In this document: piece after piece, positions 45,039-54,033 of the stretch
Numbering within the stretch: position 1 is the stretch's first letter
How the letters are laid out: the number at the start of each line of letters is the position of its first letter
DNA from: Subdoligranulum variabile
Lineage (GTDB): Bacteria > Bacillota > Clostridia > Oscillospirales > Ruminococcaceae
Direction: 5' to 3'
Assembly: GCF_025152575.1 (NCBI RefSeq)
Contig: NZ_CP102293.1
Location: forward strand, 2,418,001-2,482,000
DNA length: 64,000 nucleotides
Program-made: the position numbers and the translations under genes
Notes under the pieces: generated by a model
What the model saw: the letters and a program-made list of their open reading frames with translations, nothing else
What the model was told of the DNA's origin: nothing
Databases searched by the model: none

Positions 45039-45160
45039 TCGACATCCTCGATTTTTTCCAGAGCCCATGTTACGATGGACTTGGAAAAGGATGAAAACTG
45101 AAAACCTCAAAAACCTCTCTTTTCTTGCGGGAGCTTCCGGGAGGAAAGGAGTGCTTTTTC

Positions 45161-46789
45161 ATGCCAAAATATCAGGCAACCTCTTACATTCGTCTGTCTT
45201 ACACAGATGACCGCTCCAGCGAGAGCGACAGCGTTACCAATCAGCGAAAGCTGATTGAGAATTTTATTGAACGGAACCCGGACATTGAAATCATATCCGA
45301 AAAAATCGACGATGGTTACAGCGGTATCATTTTTGACCGTCCGGCGTTTAAGGAAATGATGCAGGATATTACCGATGGCAAGATCAACTGCGTCATAGTC
45401 AAAGACCTTTCCCGCCTGGGGCGGGAATACATCGAAACCGGGCGCTACCTGCGGCGGGTGTTTCCCGCTTATGGAGTCCGTTTTATTGCGATTACGGACA
45501 ACATCGACACCGCCCATGAAAACAGCGGGGACGACTTGACCGTATCCGTCAAGAACATTATGAACGAAGCCTACTGCCGGGACATTTCCATCAAAACCCG
45601 TACCTCTTTGGATATAAAGCGGCGGAACGGAGATTTTGTTGGGGCTTTCCCTGTTTACGGCTATATGAAGTCAGAGGAAGACAAAAACCTGCTTGTACCA
45701 GACCCGTATGCGGCCCGTGTTGTCCAGGACATTTTCCGTATGCGCCTGGATGGGACAAGCGCACTGCGGATCGCCACTACCTTAAATGAGATGGGCGTCC
45801 TGTCGCCACTGGCCTATAAGAAAAACAACGGTTTCCCTTATGCCAAACATGGATACACAGACAAAGAGGACTGTAAATGGTCTGCTACGACGGTTATCCG
45901 CATTTTGCAGGACGAAACCTATACTGGCACGCTGGTACAGGGAAAACAGGGTACGCCGCACTATAAAATCAAGCAGATGGAGCAGCGGCCATCCTCTGAA
46001 TGGATTCGCGTTCCTGACGCTCATGAGGCGCTGATCCCCAAGCAGGATTTCGAGCTTGTTCAGCGTATCCGCAGACTGGATACCCGCACGTCACCAAAGA
46101 AAGACACTGTGTATTTGTTCTCCGGCATCTTAATCTGCGGCTGCTGCGGGGCGCGCATGACGCGGAAAACGAACCGGGTCAAGGGCAAGGAATACCACTA
46201 TTATTACTGCCCCACCGGGAAAAAGCATGGCTGTGCCAATCCTGTGATGCTCAAGGAGAGCGATCTGGTGGAGTGTGTCAAAGACAGCCTGAAGGGGTAC
46301 ATAGACAATGTGACCTGCCTGCAAGCCATTCTGGACGGCATCGACCAGAGCAGCATCAACCAGGCGCTGGCGAATGAATACGCTTCCCACATCGCAGCCA
46401 ATGAGCGGCAGTTGGCGCAGGCGTTGGAGTTTAAGGCCCGCCTTTACGAAAACCTGGTTACCGGCACAATCAACAAAGAAGAATACACCGATTATAAAGC
46501 CAAATACACAAGGGCTGCGGAAAATGCGAAAGAAGCGATCCGCACTCTGAAAGATAAGCTGTCCGATGTGTTGGAAAACCGAAGTGAGCGAAACCGTTGG
46601 ATTTCTCATTTCACGCAGTTTTCCACGATGGAGACCCTGGACCGCAAAGCTGTGGTCCACATGATACAGAGTATCAAGGTGATTGGGAAAAAGGAACTGG
46701 AGATCACCTTCACATATCAGGATGAATATCAGAAAGCCATTCAGCTGATTCAGCTGGCGGAGCAGACAAGCCAAAGAAAGGTGGGATGA
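45161..46789 (+). CDS. Large serine recombinase 1
   Basis: 542-residue site-specific recombinase. The N-terminal resolvase domain has ATSYIRLSYTDDRSSESD (catalytic Ser in RLS) and INCVIVKDLSRLGREYIETG. A recombinase domain follows (about 160-280), then a zinc ribbon (GILICGCCGARM, YYYCPTGKKHGC) and a coiled coil. The ATG at 45161 has AAAGGAG upstream. First of three tandem recombinases with 3-base and overlapping joints, so they are likely made together. Confidence 0.93.
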   Translation: MPKYQATSYIRLSYTDDRSSESDSVTNQRKLIENFIERNPDIEIISEKIDDGYSGIIFDRPAFKEMMQDITDGKINCVIVKDLSRLGREYIETGRYLRRVFPAYGVRFIAITDNIDTAHENSGDDLTVSVKNIMNEAYCRDISIKTRTSLDIKRRNGDFVGAFPVYGYMKSEEDKNLLVPDPYAARVVQDIFRMRLDGTSALRIATTLNEMGVLSPLAYKKNNGFPYAKHGYTDKEDCKWSATTVIRILQDETYTGTLVQGKQGTPHYKIKQMEQRPSSEWIRVPDAHEALIPKQDFELVQRIRRLDTRTSPKKDTVYLFSGILICGCCGARMTRKTNRVKGKEYHYYYCPTGKKHGCANPVMLKESDLVECVKDSLKGYIDNVTCLQAILDGIDQSSINQALANEYASHIAANERQLAQALEFKARLYENLVTGTINKEEYTDYKAKYTRAAENAKEAIRTLKDKLSDVLENRSERNRWISHFTQFSTMETLDRKAVVHMIQSIKVIGKKELEITFTYQDEYQKAIQLIQLAEQTSQRKVG

Positions 46790-46792
46790 TTT

Positions 46793-48451
46793 GTGGCAAG
46801 AAAAAGCAGAAAAGAAACCGTGGTGCTTCCTGCACCGGAGATAGATACAACTTGCCGTGCCGGAGTTTATGTGCGGCTTTCCGTTGAGGATAAGCATACC
46901 CGTACTGCCTCTATTGAAACCCAGCAGTTGATTATCGCCCGGTGTCTGGAGCAGAACCCGGAAATCATCGTGGTTCAAACCTACATTGACAACGGTGCAA
47001 CGGGTACGAATTTTCACCGGCCCGGCTTCCAGCAGATGCTCTCCGATATTGAAGCGGGCCTTATCAACTGTGTCATTGTCAAAGATCTTTCCCGCCTGGG
47101 GAGGAATGTCATCGACACTGGCTACTATATCGAGCGGTATTTTCCTGCACAGGGGGTTCGATTTATCGCTGTGAATGACCGCTATGATTCTTCCTCCCCG
47201 GATCATGCCCATGATGGCATCATCATTCCTCTGCGGAACATGATTAACGAAGCCTATGCGCTGGATATAGCGAAAAAGATCAAAGCGCAGCAGCGGCAGG
47301 CAATGAAAGATGGCAAGTACGTTGGCGGGCGTACACCCTATGGATATTTGAAAGCCCCCGATGATTGCCACCAGCTGATCGTTGACCCGGTGGCGGCTGA
47401 GGTGGTCAAAACTATGTTTCAGTGGGCCGCTGAAGGCGATGGCCTGAACACTATTGCGGTTCGATTAAACGAGGCCGGAGTCCTCGCCCCAAGTCACTAT
47501 AAGAAAAGGCTGGGCGAGATTACCCATGAGAATTTGATTGGAAATGGGAATTGGCAGACGCGCACGGTTGCCAAAATTCTCCGGGCAGGCGTTTATGCCG
47601 GCGATCTTGTGCAGGGCGTTTCCAAGGTCATCGACCACAAACAGGTCAGGGCCAGCGCCGATGAATGGACGGTCGTTCGTGATACGCATGAGGCCATTGT
47701 GAGCAGAGAGCTGTTCGATGCTGTACAAAAAGTCTTAGACTGTGCCGCACAACAGGCCAAAGACAGGGAAATACATTCCTGGTCCCCCAATCTTTTGAGA
47801 GGGAAAATTTTCTGCGCCCACTGCGGACACAGCCTCCACCGGCAAAAATGCGTCCGCAAAAAGACGCCGGATGTATATGTCTACCATTGTATCAGCAATA
47901 ACCGCATCAAAAAGGGTGCTTGCCCCGGCGTTTTCATTGATGAAATGAACCTGCTGGATGCGTTGGCGGATATATTGCAGGAACAGCTCGATACCACGCT
48001 GGGGCAATACTCCCTCAGCCCGGAAAATCTCTCCAAAGAAGCTAAGGAACAGAAAAGTATTCAGGATAAAATTGCCAGCCGGAAACAGGAAATCCAACAG
48101 CTGCGTACCTACCAGCGCGGATTGTATGAGGGTCTGATCCAGAACCATCTGTCACAAGACGAGTATTTTGCCTTAAAGGACAAGTACGAAGCCAAAATCG
48201 AGGCGGTCAGCAAGGAAATCGAGCAGCTGAAAGCAGGGCTTGCGATTATTGCCAGGCAGCTGGAACAGTATAAAATGCTGTCCCAGGATGCACAGCATAT
48301 CAAGGAAGATCGCCATCTGACGGCAGCCCTGATTGACCGGCTGATTGAACGTGTGGAGGTTTCCAGGGAGAAACAGATTACAGTTCATTTCCGTTTTCAA
48401 AGCGAATTTGAGCATTGCGAGGAGGTGCTGAACCAATGCAGAAATATGTAA
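46793..48451 (+). CDS. Large serine recombinase 2
   Basis: 552-residue recombinase. The resolvase domain has RAGVYVRLSVEDKHTRTASI and CVIVKDLSRLGRNVIDTGYY. The zinc ribbon is KIFCAHCGHSLHR with YHCISNNRIKKGACPG, followed by a long coiled coil. GTG start 3 bases after the first recombinase, with AAAGGTGGG as ribosome binding site. The third recombinase begins inside its last codons. Confidence 0.93.
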   Translation: MARKSRKETVVLPAPEIDTTCRAGVYVRLSVEDKHTRTASIETQQLIIARCLEQNPEIIVVQTYIDNGATGTNFHRPGFQQMLSDIEAGLINCVIVKDLSRLGRNVIDTGYYIERYFPAQGVRFIAVNDRYDSSSPDHAHDGIIIPLRNMINEAYALDIAKKIKAQQRQAMKDGKYVGGRTPYGYLKAPDDCHQLIVDPVAAEVVKTMFQWAAEGDGLNTIAVRLNEAGVLAPSHYKKRLGEITHENLIGNGNWQTRTVAKILRAGVYAGDLVQGVSKVIDHKQVRASADEWTVVRDTHEAIVSRELFDAVQKVLDCAAQQAKDREIHSWSPNLLRGKIFCAHCGHSLHRQKCVRKKTPDVYVYHCISNNRIKKGACPGVFIDEMNLLDALADILQEQLDTTLGQYSLSPENLSKEAKEQKSIQDKIASRKQEIQQLRTYQRGLYEGLIQNHLSQDEYFALKDKYEAKIEAVSKEIEQLKAGLAIIARQLEQYKMLSQDAQHIKEDRHLTAALIDRLIERVEVSREKQITVHFRFQSEFEHCEEVLNQCRNM

Positions 48452-49962
48452 TCGCCCTATATATCCGTCTTTCCCTGGAGGATTACAAATACGACAGCAT
48501 GAGCATTGAGAACCAGCACCTTGTGCTGAACGAGTTCGTTTCTTCCATGCCGGAGTCCACTGACGCAGAGGTTCTGGAATTTATCGACAACGGATATAGC
48601 GGGACAAATTTTGAGCGTCCCAAAGTCCAGGAACTGATTGAACTGGTTCGGGCCAATCAGATTGACTGCATCATTGTCAAAGATTTTTCTCGATTTGGGC
48701 GAAACAGCATCGAAACCGGATACTTCATCGAGCGGGTGTTCCCATTGTTTCACACCCGGTTCATCTCCATCAATGACGATTTCGACAGCGATCAGCACAA
48801 AGGCGATACCGGCGGGATGGATGTGGCTTTCAAATATTTGATCAGCGAGTATTACAGCCGCGATATGTCCATGAAAACCAAAAGCGCCAAGTACGCCAAA
48901 ATGCAGCGCGGAGAATATCAGAGTAAGATTTGCCCGTATGGGTATCGCAAAAGCGCCGATGGCAGAATGGAGCCAAACCCGGAAACTGCTGCGGTGGTAC
49001 AGCTCATTTTCCAGCTTGCGGCAACCGGCATTGGGGCGGCAGCCATTACCAGGGAACTATTTAAGCGAGGCATCCCAACCCCAGGGGAATATAAAGCCGC
49101 TCATGGACAGCAGTACCACGATGTCTCACGCTCTCGTGGCCGCTGGAGCAGTTCTACGGTTCTCCACATCCTGGAGGACGAACGCTATATCGGTTCCTAC
49201 GTCATTGGACGGCGGGCAGTCATTGAAGTGGGAGGTACACGGAGCCGCATGAAGGACCGTGACAAATGGTTCATTATTCCCGACCACCATCCGGCAATTA
49301 TTGAGAAAGAGCTGTTTGAGAAGGTGCAGGCCGTGCAGCGCCGGTTTTCCTTACCGACCCGGAAAATCAGGGAGTATCCACTGAAAGGCAAGGTCTATTG
49401 TGGCTGCTGTGACCATGCACTTTCCCGCATTGCTCAAAAGAAGCCGTTTTATATGTGCCGTCATTCGACTGCCGACGTAAACAGCCGCTGCCATACTATA
49501 CGAGCGGACGCTGCCGGGCTGGAAGAAGCGGTGCTTATCACATTGAAAAAACAGCTGGAAATCCTGCTGCCTGCACATGAGGACGGAACCCTTCACCTGG
49601 ACGCCACCGCCGCTAAATGCTCCGAATATGAGAAACAGTTGGAAGATTTGAGGGATCAGAAGCAAGCTCTCTTTGAACGGTATCTCCTGGGGCAGATCGA
49701 GCTGGACACTTATAAATCGCGGAAAACAGATTATGACGCAGAAATACGGAAAGTCAAAAATGCCTATGCTGCTGTCACCGCCCAGGCAAAACTGAAGCGA
49801 GAAGAACAGGACCGCCAAAGCAACCGGCAAGAGATCGTTCACTCGATTGCAGAAGCGGATGCGCTAACTTCCGAGCTGACCGATCTGCTGATTGAAAAGG
49901 TATATATATTCCCCGACAACCGCATTGGGATTGTTTACAAGGTCCATGACCGCTTTGAATAA
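48436..49962 (+). CDS. Large serine recombinase 3
   Basis: 508-residue recombinase. The resolvase domain has VIALYIRLSLEDYKYDSMSI and IDCIIVKDFSRFGRNSIETG. The zinc ribbon is KVYCGCCDHALSR with YMCRHSTADVNSRCH; a coiled coil follows. ATG at 48436 follows GGAGGTG and overlaps recombinase 2 by 16 bases. Its last 28 bases overlap, on the other strand, the false tail of a truncated integrase, which shows that this block's right end was inserted there. Confidence 0.93.
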   Translation: MQKYVIALYIRLSLEDYKYDSMSIENQHLVLNEFVSSMPESTDAEVLEFIDNGYSGTNFERPKVQELIELVRANQIDCIIVKDFSRFGRNSIETGYFIERVFPLFHTRFISINDDFDSDQHKGDTGGMDVAFKYLISEYYSRDMSMKTKSAKYAKMQRGEYQSKICPYGYRKSADGRMEPNPETAAVVQLIFQLAATGIGAAAITRELFKRGIPTPGEYKAAHGQQYHDVSRSRGRWSSSTVLHILEDERYIGSYVIGRRAVIEVGGTRSRMKDRDKWFIIPDHHPAIIEKELFEKVQAVQRRFSLPTRKIREYPLKGKVYCGCCDHALSRIAQKKPFYMCRHSTADVNSRCHTIRADAAGLEEAVLITLKKQLEILLPAHEDGTLHLDATAAKCSEYEKQLEDLRDQKQALFERYLLGQIELDTYKSRKTDYDAEIRKVKNAYAAVTAQAKLKREEQDRQSNRQEIVHSIAEADALTSELTDLLIEKVYIFPDNRIGIVYKVHDRFE

Positions 49963-51386
49963 CAGACGAAACAAAAACAGAAACCCCAGGCTATCAAATC
50001 CACAATCTTGGTAGCTTGGGTTTTCTGCTTTTCAGAATTATATTTTTTTGTCGTGTGCTTGACATACGGGTGGCGAAGGTCGTGGAAACGGATTTTTTTC
50101 AGCCCGTTATTTTTCAGTGTGATCTCAAAATGTTGGGTGATAAAATTTGGCTTCACAAGCTCGCCCATCGCATTGACATAGATGTAATCAAGGTACTTCT
50201 GGCAATAGGCTGTTCCACACACCTTCTGATTGACCAGTTGCTCCTGTCTGAGCCGGTGCAGTAATTCCTCAAAAGGCGGGACCAGCGGCAGCGTGCGATA
50301 GCTGGATTTCGTCTTGGTTCGGTCTTTCTGGATCGTGACTTCCTTACCGTCCACCGTAACCTGCGTTACTGTGTGTTTAATGGTGAACGTCTTTTTTTCA
50401 AAGTCGATGGCGTCCCATTTCAGTCCAACAACCTCACTGCGGCGCAAGCCATAAAATGCGGCAAGAATAACAGCCAGCTCAATCGGGTCGCCACGCACCA
50501 CATTGAAAAGAGTTTCAAGCTCATCCTGATTGTAGATAGTAGCAACGTATTTGGCCTTTCTGGGCCGTTCCACGCGGTCGGCAGGATTAGACTTAATCAG
50601 GCCGATTTGGAACGCATATTGCAGGCATTTGCGAATGTTCGCGTGGCGGTGGATGACCGTATTCGCGGATAGCCCTGCGTTCAGTTCTTGCTGATAGTAT
50701 TCCTGGATGTACTTTGGGTGCTTTTCCAGGTCTTGAAGCGTGAGCTTTTTGTCCTGGAAATATGGGATGATGCTGCTTTTGATGGATGTGCAGTAGGAAG
50801 CATACGTTGTGACTTCCACGCTGTTCTTCATCATATCCAGCCATTCCAGCAAAAAATCCGTAAACAGAATCGGGGCTTCATCCGCGCAGGGATTGACCTG
50901 CGCCATGATGTTTTCTTTGACCCATTCCAGATCGACCGCATATTGAAAAGTCGCAACGATGATCTCATGGTACATCAGCAGCTCATTGGCAGTCGCTTCG
51001 TTTTGCTGACGCTCATGGCGGTAGAAACTCTCCAAGTCTCTGGCCGTCATCTTTAAGAGAGCTATCGGATGGTCCTGGAAATAGGGCATGATGTAGTTTT
51101 TGATGTCGTAGGCATACTCAGCATAGGTGCTGGTGCCAAGCGCCACAGCTTTGTCCTTGAGCCATTTAGAGAGGAAGTCCGTGAAAAGCATATCTGCATT
51201 TTCCATAAGGTTGTCCGGGTTAAATTCTTTGCGTGTTTTGAGCAATATTGCCTCCGCCCGCTTCTTATTGCCTTTGACCGGCAGCCCGGTACTAATGGAT
51301 TTGCCTTTGCGCTTTCCATCCTTGCCTTTCCAGCTCAGAATCATTTGATAGTAACCATTTTGTTCTCTCAGGTGTCCTGCTACCAT
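49935..51386 (-). pseudogene. int: Truncated tyrosine integrase with two core-binding domains
   Basis: 483-residue open frame of a Tn916/phage-type integrase. The N-terminal arm-binding part is followed by two similar core-binding domains in tandem (LFTDFLSKWLKDKA, about 66-150; LFTDFLLEWLDMMK, about 170-260), then the catalytic domain with Arg in FYGLRRSEVVGLKW and HDLRH. After HDLRH the sequence no longer resembles an integrase and ends FVCYSKRSWTL, so the second His/Trp and the catalytic Tyr are lost. The break, near 50070, coincides with the end of the recombinase block. Inactive unless the tail is supplied elsewhere. Confidence 0.85.
49978..50032. terminator. Terminator of the recombinase operon
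   Basis: A long imperfect stem: CAGAAACCC and GGCTATCAA (from 49978) pair with TTGGTAGC and GGGTTTTCTG (to 50027). T-rich bases follow. It may work in both directions. Confidence 0.7.
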
Positions 51387-51475
51387 TGTTTTCCTCCTTC
51401 CAAGCAGTAGCTGTATTCACCCGCTGTTGACGCTTATATCGTAGCAGTTGCGGAAGAATGCGGCAAGGATACGGA

Positions 51476-51919
51476 TTAGCGCACCTCCACTTCCTCGGTC
51501 AGCGTCAGCTGGTATTGGGCTGCGAAGATGCGTTCCAACTCCGCCTGGGCGCTTGCCCGCGTGTAGCCCTGCAAGACGGCGGCCAGATAGGCCGCCAGCT
51601 CATGCGGGTCGTGGCCGATCATGTCCAGGTCATAGTAGGGTACGCCGTATTCGTTCAGATACCGGGCAATCTGATTGAGGTTGCCGCCGATCCTGCCGTA
51701 CTCGGCTGTCAGCTTCCCGACAGCGGAAAGCAACTCGTCATTGACCGACGACACATGGACAACCGGGCGTATGGTCGCCCGCCGTATCGCCTGCCGGAGA
51801 AATTCGGACTGGCTGATACCATAGGGCGCAAGCCGCGCTGTGAAGTCGGCATACTCATCTTCGGACAGCCGGGTTTTCACAACGCGGCTGCGGTGGGGCG
51901 TGTTGTATTTCTTTCGCAT
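51476..51919 (-). CDS. mobC: MobC-like relaxosome protein without a relaxase
   Basis: 147-residue MobC-type protein (MRKKYNTPHRSRVVKTRLSE, DEYADFTARL, then GGNLNQIARYLNEYG). The start is chosen at 51919 with GGAGGTC 6 bases upstream. Normally the relaxase gene follows directly; here the truncated integrase follows, so the relaxase has been lost from this fragment. Distinct from the MobC at 5953. Confidence 0.85.
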   Translation of the reverse strand: MRKKYNTPHRSRVVKTRLSEDEYADFTARLAPYGISQSEFLRQAIRRATIRPVVHVSSVNDELLSAVGKLTAEYGRIGGNLNQIARYLNEYGVPYYDLDMIGHDPHELAAYLAAVLQGYTRASAQAELERIFAAQYQLTLTEEVEVR

Positions 51920-52416
51920 GGTGTGACCTCCTTTCTCGCCCGTAAGGGCGCATGAGCAGGGTTTGGGGAAGGCACTCCCCAACAAGTTTCCCGCGAGGGG
52001 CAAAACTGCAGAATTGCGGATTTTGGCACCGTGGTAGAAACTTGCTCTCCGTGACTGCAAACTTTCTCTCACTTCCGTCCGCCACTTTTTTGGAAAACTG
52101 CAACCACAAAAGTTTGTTTCTCTTTTTCTGCTACTACTAATCCTGTAAAGGGCATTCCTGCCCGCTTTCGCTAAAATGACACCGGACGCAGTGGTTTCTA
52201 CCCGGTGTTGGAGAAATCCTTTCTCTTTGCCCTCTACTACGGGTAAATGCTCCAAATGCCAAACACCAGGGCAGAAAAATTCCCTCCTCGCTTACTACTA
52301 CAACCGGCAGGGGGCAAAATGGCCGGGAGCGGAGCCGGACAACAAAAAAAGCAGTAAATCTTTTTCAAGACTTACTGCTTTCGCTGGCCGCGTCGGTGGC
52401 GGCTGGTATTCAGTTT
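51920..52416. other. Gene-free region upstream of mobC, possible oriT
   Basis: 497 bases with no gene. It has CGCCC/GGGCG at 51938-51951 and TTGGGGA (51963-51969) facing TCCCCAA (51976-51982), followed by a cytosine- and T-rich stretch. Hairpins just upstream of mobC are typical of a transfer origin, but no nick site is recognised. Confidence 0.4.
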
Positions 52417-52629
52417 TTATGACTTGTCCGGTGGTTCGTCAAGCCGGAACTTGAATTGACAGTCAATTAACCGCTGCTTTACATAGTCCTCCACCTCGGC
52501 GTTGACCTGCCCGTTCACTTTTGAGAAATAGCGGATATATCCGGCGTAGTGGAGCAGGACAGCGTTCACGGCTTCTGGGTCGCCCTCACGGGCTTTGAGG
52601 ATTGTTTCATAGGGGAGAAGTCTACTCAT
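52417..52629 (-). CDS. Helix-turn-helix protein (Tn916 type)
   Basis: 70-residue protein (YETILKAREGDPEAVNAVLL, HYAGYIRYFSKVNGQVN), of the small HTH_16-type group next to the sigma-like gene in Tn916/Tn1549 elements. It overlaps the sigma gene stop by 8 bases and is translated after it. Probably a regulatory partner; its targets are unknown. Confidence 0.75.
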   Translation of the reverse strand: MSRLLPYETILKAREGDPEAVNAVLLHYAGYIRYFSKVNGQVNAEVEDYVKQRLIDCQFKFRLDEPPDKS

Positions 52630-53044
52630 ACCGGCTCACCCCCATTTCTTCGCGTAGCCGCTGCAAGGCAAGCTGGATATGCCGCCCCGCTGTGCTGCGT
52701 GACCGGCCAATACACGCGCCGATCACGCGCTGCGGCTGGCGCAGAAAGTAATAGCGCAGGATTTCTTCCCGCGTCTGCTCCGGCAAAACAGAGATCGCGT
52801 CGGCAAGGGCGGCGTTGCAGAGCAGGACGGTCTGACCGCAGACGGTAAATGGGTATTCCTCGTCCGGCTCCGACGCGGCAAACTGGACAAACTTCTCGTT
52901 CATCAGATAGTCAAGGGAAACTTGCCGTTCCCATTGCCGTTTAAGCTTCAAAATCTTGTCCAAGGCGGCACAGCGGATAACAGTCTTGCAAAAGGCGTTG
53001 TACCTGCGCTGGATATATTCTTGATAGGCTATCTGGTCGGTCAT
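52622..53044 (-). CDS. Tn916-type sigma-70-like regulator
   Basis: 140-residue sigma-like protein with region-4 helix-turn-helix near the end (LPEQTREEILRYYFLRQPQR, VIGACIGRSRSTAGRHIQLA). It is not close in sequence to the cassette sigma proteins at 24281, 34120 and 43251, but has the same length and plan. Start at 53044; a longer frame upstream lacks a ribosome binding site. In Tn916 such a gene controls transfer-gene expression. Confidence 0.82.
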   Translation of the reverse strand: MTDQIAYQEYIQRRYNAFCKTVIRCAALDKILKLKRQWERQVSLDYLMNEKFVQFAASEPDEEYPFTVCGQTVLLCNAALADAISVLPEQTREEILRYYFLRQPQRVIGACIGRSRSTAGRHIQLALQRLREEMGVSRYE

Positions 53045-53215
53045 GGAAATTCCCCTTTCTGAATAATAGTGCGGGGCGGTGGCACTTCTTGCTGTCGCCC
53101 CTTGATTGCCTACCAGCAAAGGCGGGCGGGGCTGTCAACGGCTGCGCATATGCGCCGTTCATCTTGACCGTTGACTGGCTCGGCTGGGTTTGCTATTTAC
53201 CCGACAAACTTGAAT

Positions 53216-53983
53216 TTATTTTAAGCTATCACGTTTTACCTTCTTAAGCCTTACTATCATTACCATAGGAATTTCTTTGTTGGTTTTAAAACATTCTTCA
53301 TAAAATCCATCAATGACAAATCCAGCTCTAAAACAAAGGTTAAAAATATCTTGTATGGAACGATGATAATAAATCTGCTCTTTCGGTTGCCCTTCAATCG
53401 CTATATCATAGTAACTGTGCGGTGTCATATATTTTTCAGTCAACGTGACAAAACAAGGGTGTTGCGTTGCAAAGACAAAAATTCCGCTTTCCTGCAACAG
53501 TTCATAAACAGCCATAAGAAGTGGTTCAATATCCGTAATATCCATAATTGCCATATTAGAAACTGCTTTCGTAAAGGCTCGATTTCTTTTTAATTCTAAT
53601 ATACTTTTTCTATCGGTCGCATCCGCCACACAAAATTCAATTTGTTTTGCATATTGTGATTGCCGTCTTTTAGCCAATTCTATCATTTTTTTGCTGTAAT
53701 CAAAAGCGACAACCGAAGCGCCTCTTTGTGCAAGATACGAAGAATAATTTCCATTGCCACACGCAATATCCAAAATGTAATCCGCAGGATTAGGAGATAG
53801 AAGTTCCGTTACTTTGGGACGCACTACCTCTCTGTGAAATTCATTAGATTCGTCACCCATTGCATTATCCCAAAATTGTGCGTTCTCCTCCCAGATTTTT
53901 TTACTTTCCTCTGTTCCCATGTTCTCTCCCACTCCCCAAATTTGCTTTTTTGCTTCCATTAAATCTTCCTTACTATATTCCAT
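53216..53983 (-). CDS. SAM-dependent methyltransferase
   Basis: 255-residue class I methyltransferase. The SAM site is ADYILDIACGNGNYSSYLAQ, then VVAFDYSKKMIELAKR, with acidic residue in FCVADATDR. AT-rich compared with tet(W) and the ICE genes, so probably acquired from another source. ATG at 53983 follows GGAGGG. Target unknown: resistance methyltransferase, tRNA or small-molecule methylation are all open. It is 50 bases downstream of tet(W) and may be read from the same promoter. Confidence 0.85.
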   Translation of the reverse strand: MEYSKEDLMEAKKQIWGVGENMGTEESKKIWEENAQFWDNAMGDESNEFHREVVRPKVTELLSPNPADYILDIACGNGNYSSYLAQRGASVVAFDYSKKMIELAKRRQSQYAKQIEFCVADATDRKSILELKRNRAFTKAVSNMAIMDITDIEPLLMAVYELLQESGIFVFATQHPCFVTLTEKYMTPHSYYDIAIEGQPKEQIYYHRSIQDIFNLCFRAGFVIDGFYEECFKTNKEIPMVMIVRLKKVKRDSLK

Positions 53984-54033
53984 TGTTACCCTCCATAACT
54001 TCTGATTGTTGCCGTCTTGACGATTATGTATCT

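Noticed and set aside
45035-45094. 19-codon frame overlapping the DUF6870 stop
   Set aside because: Coupled start but no recognisable product; kept as a note only.
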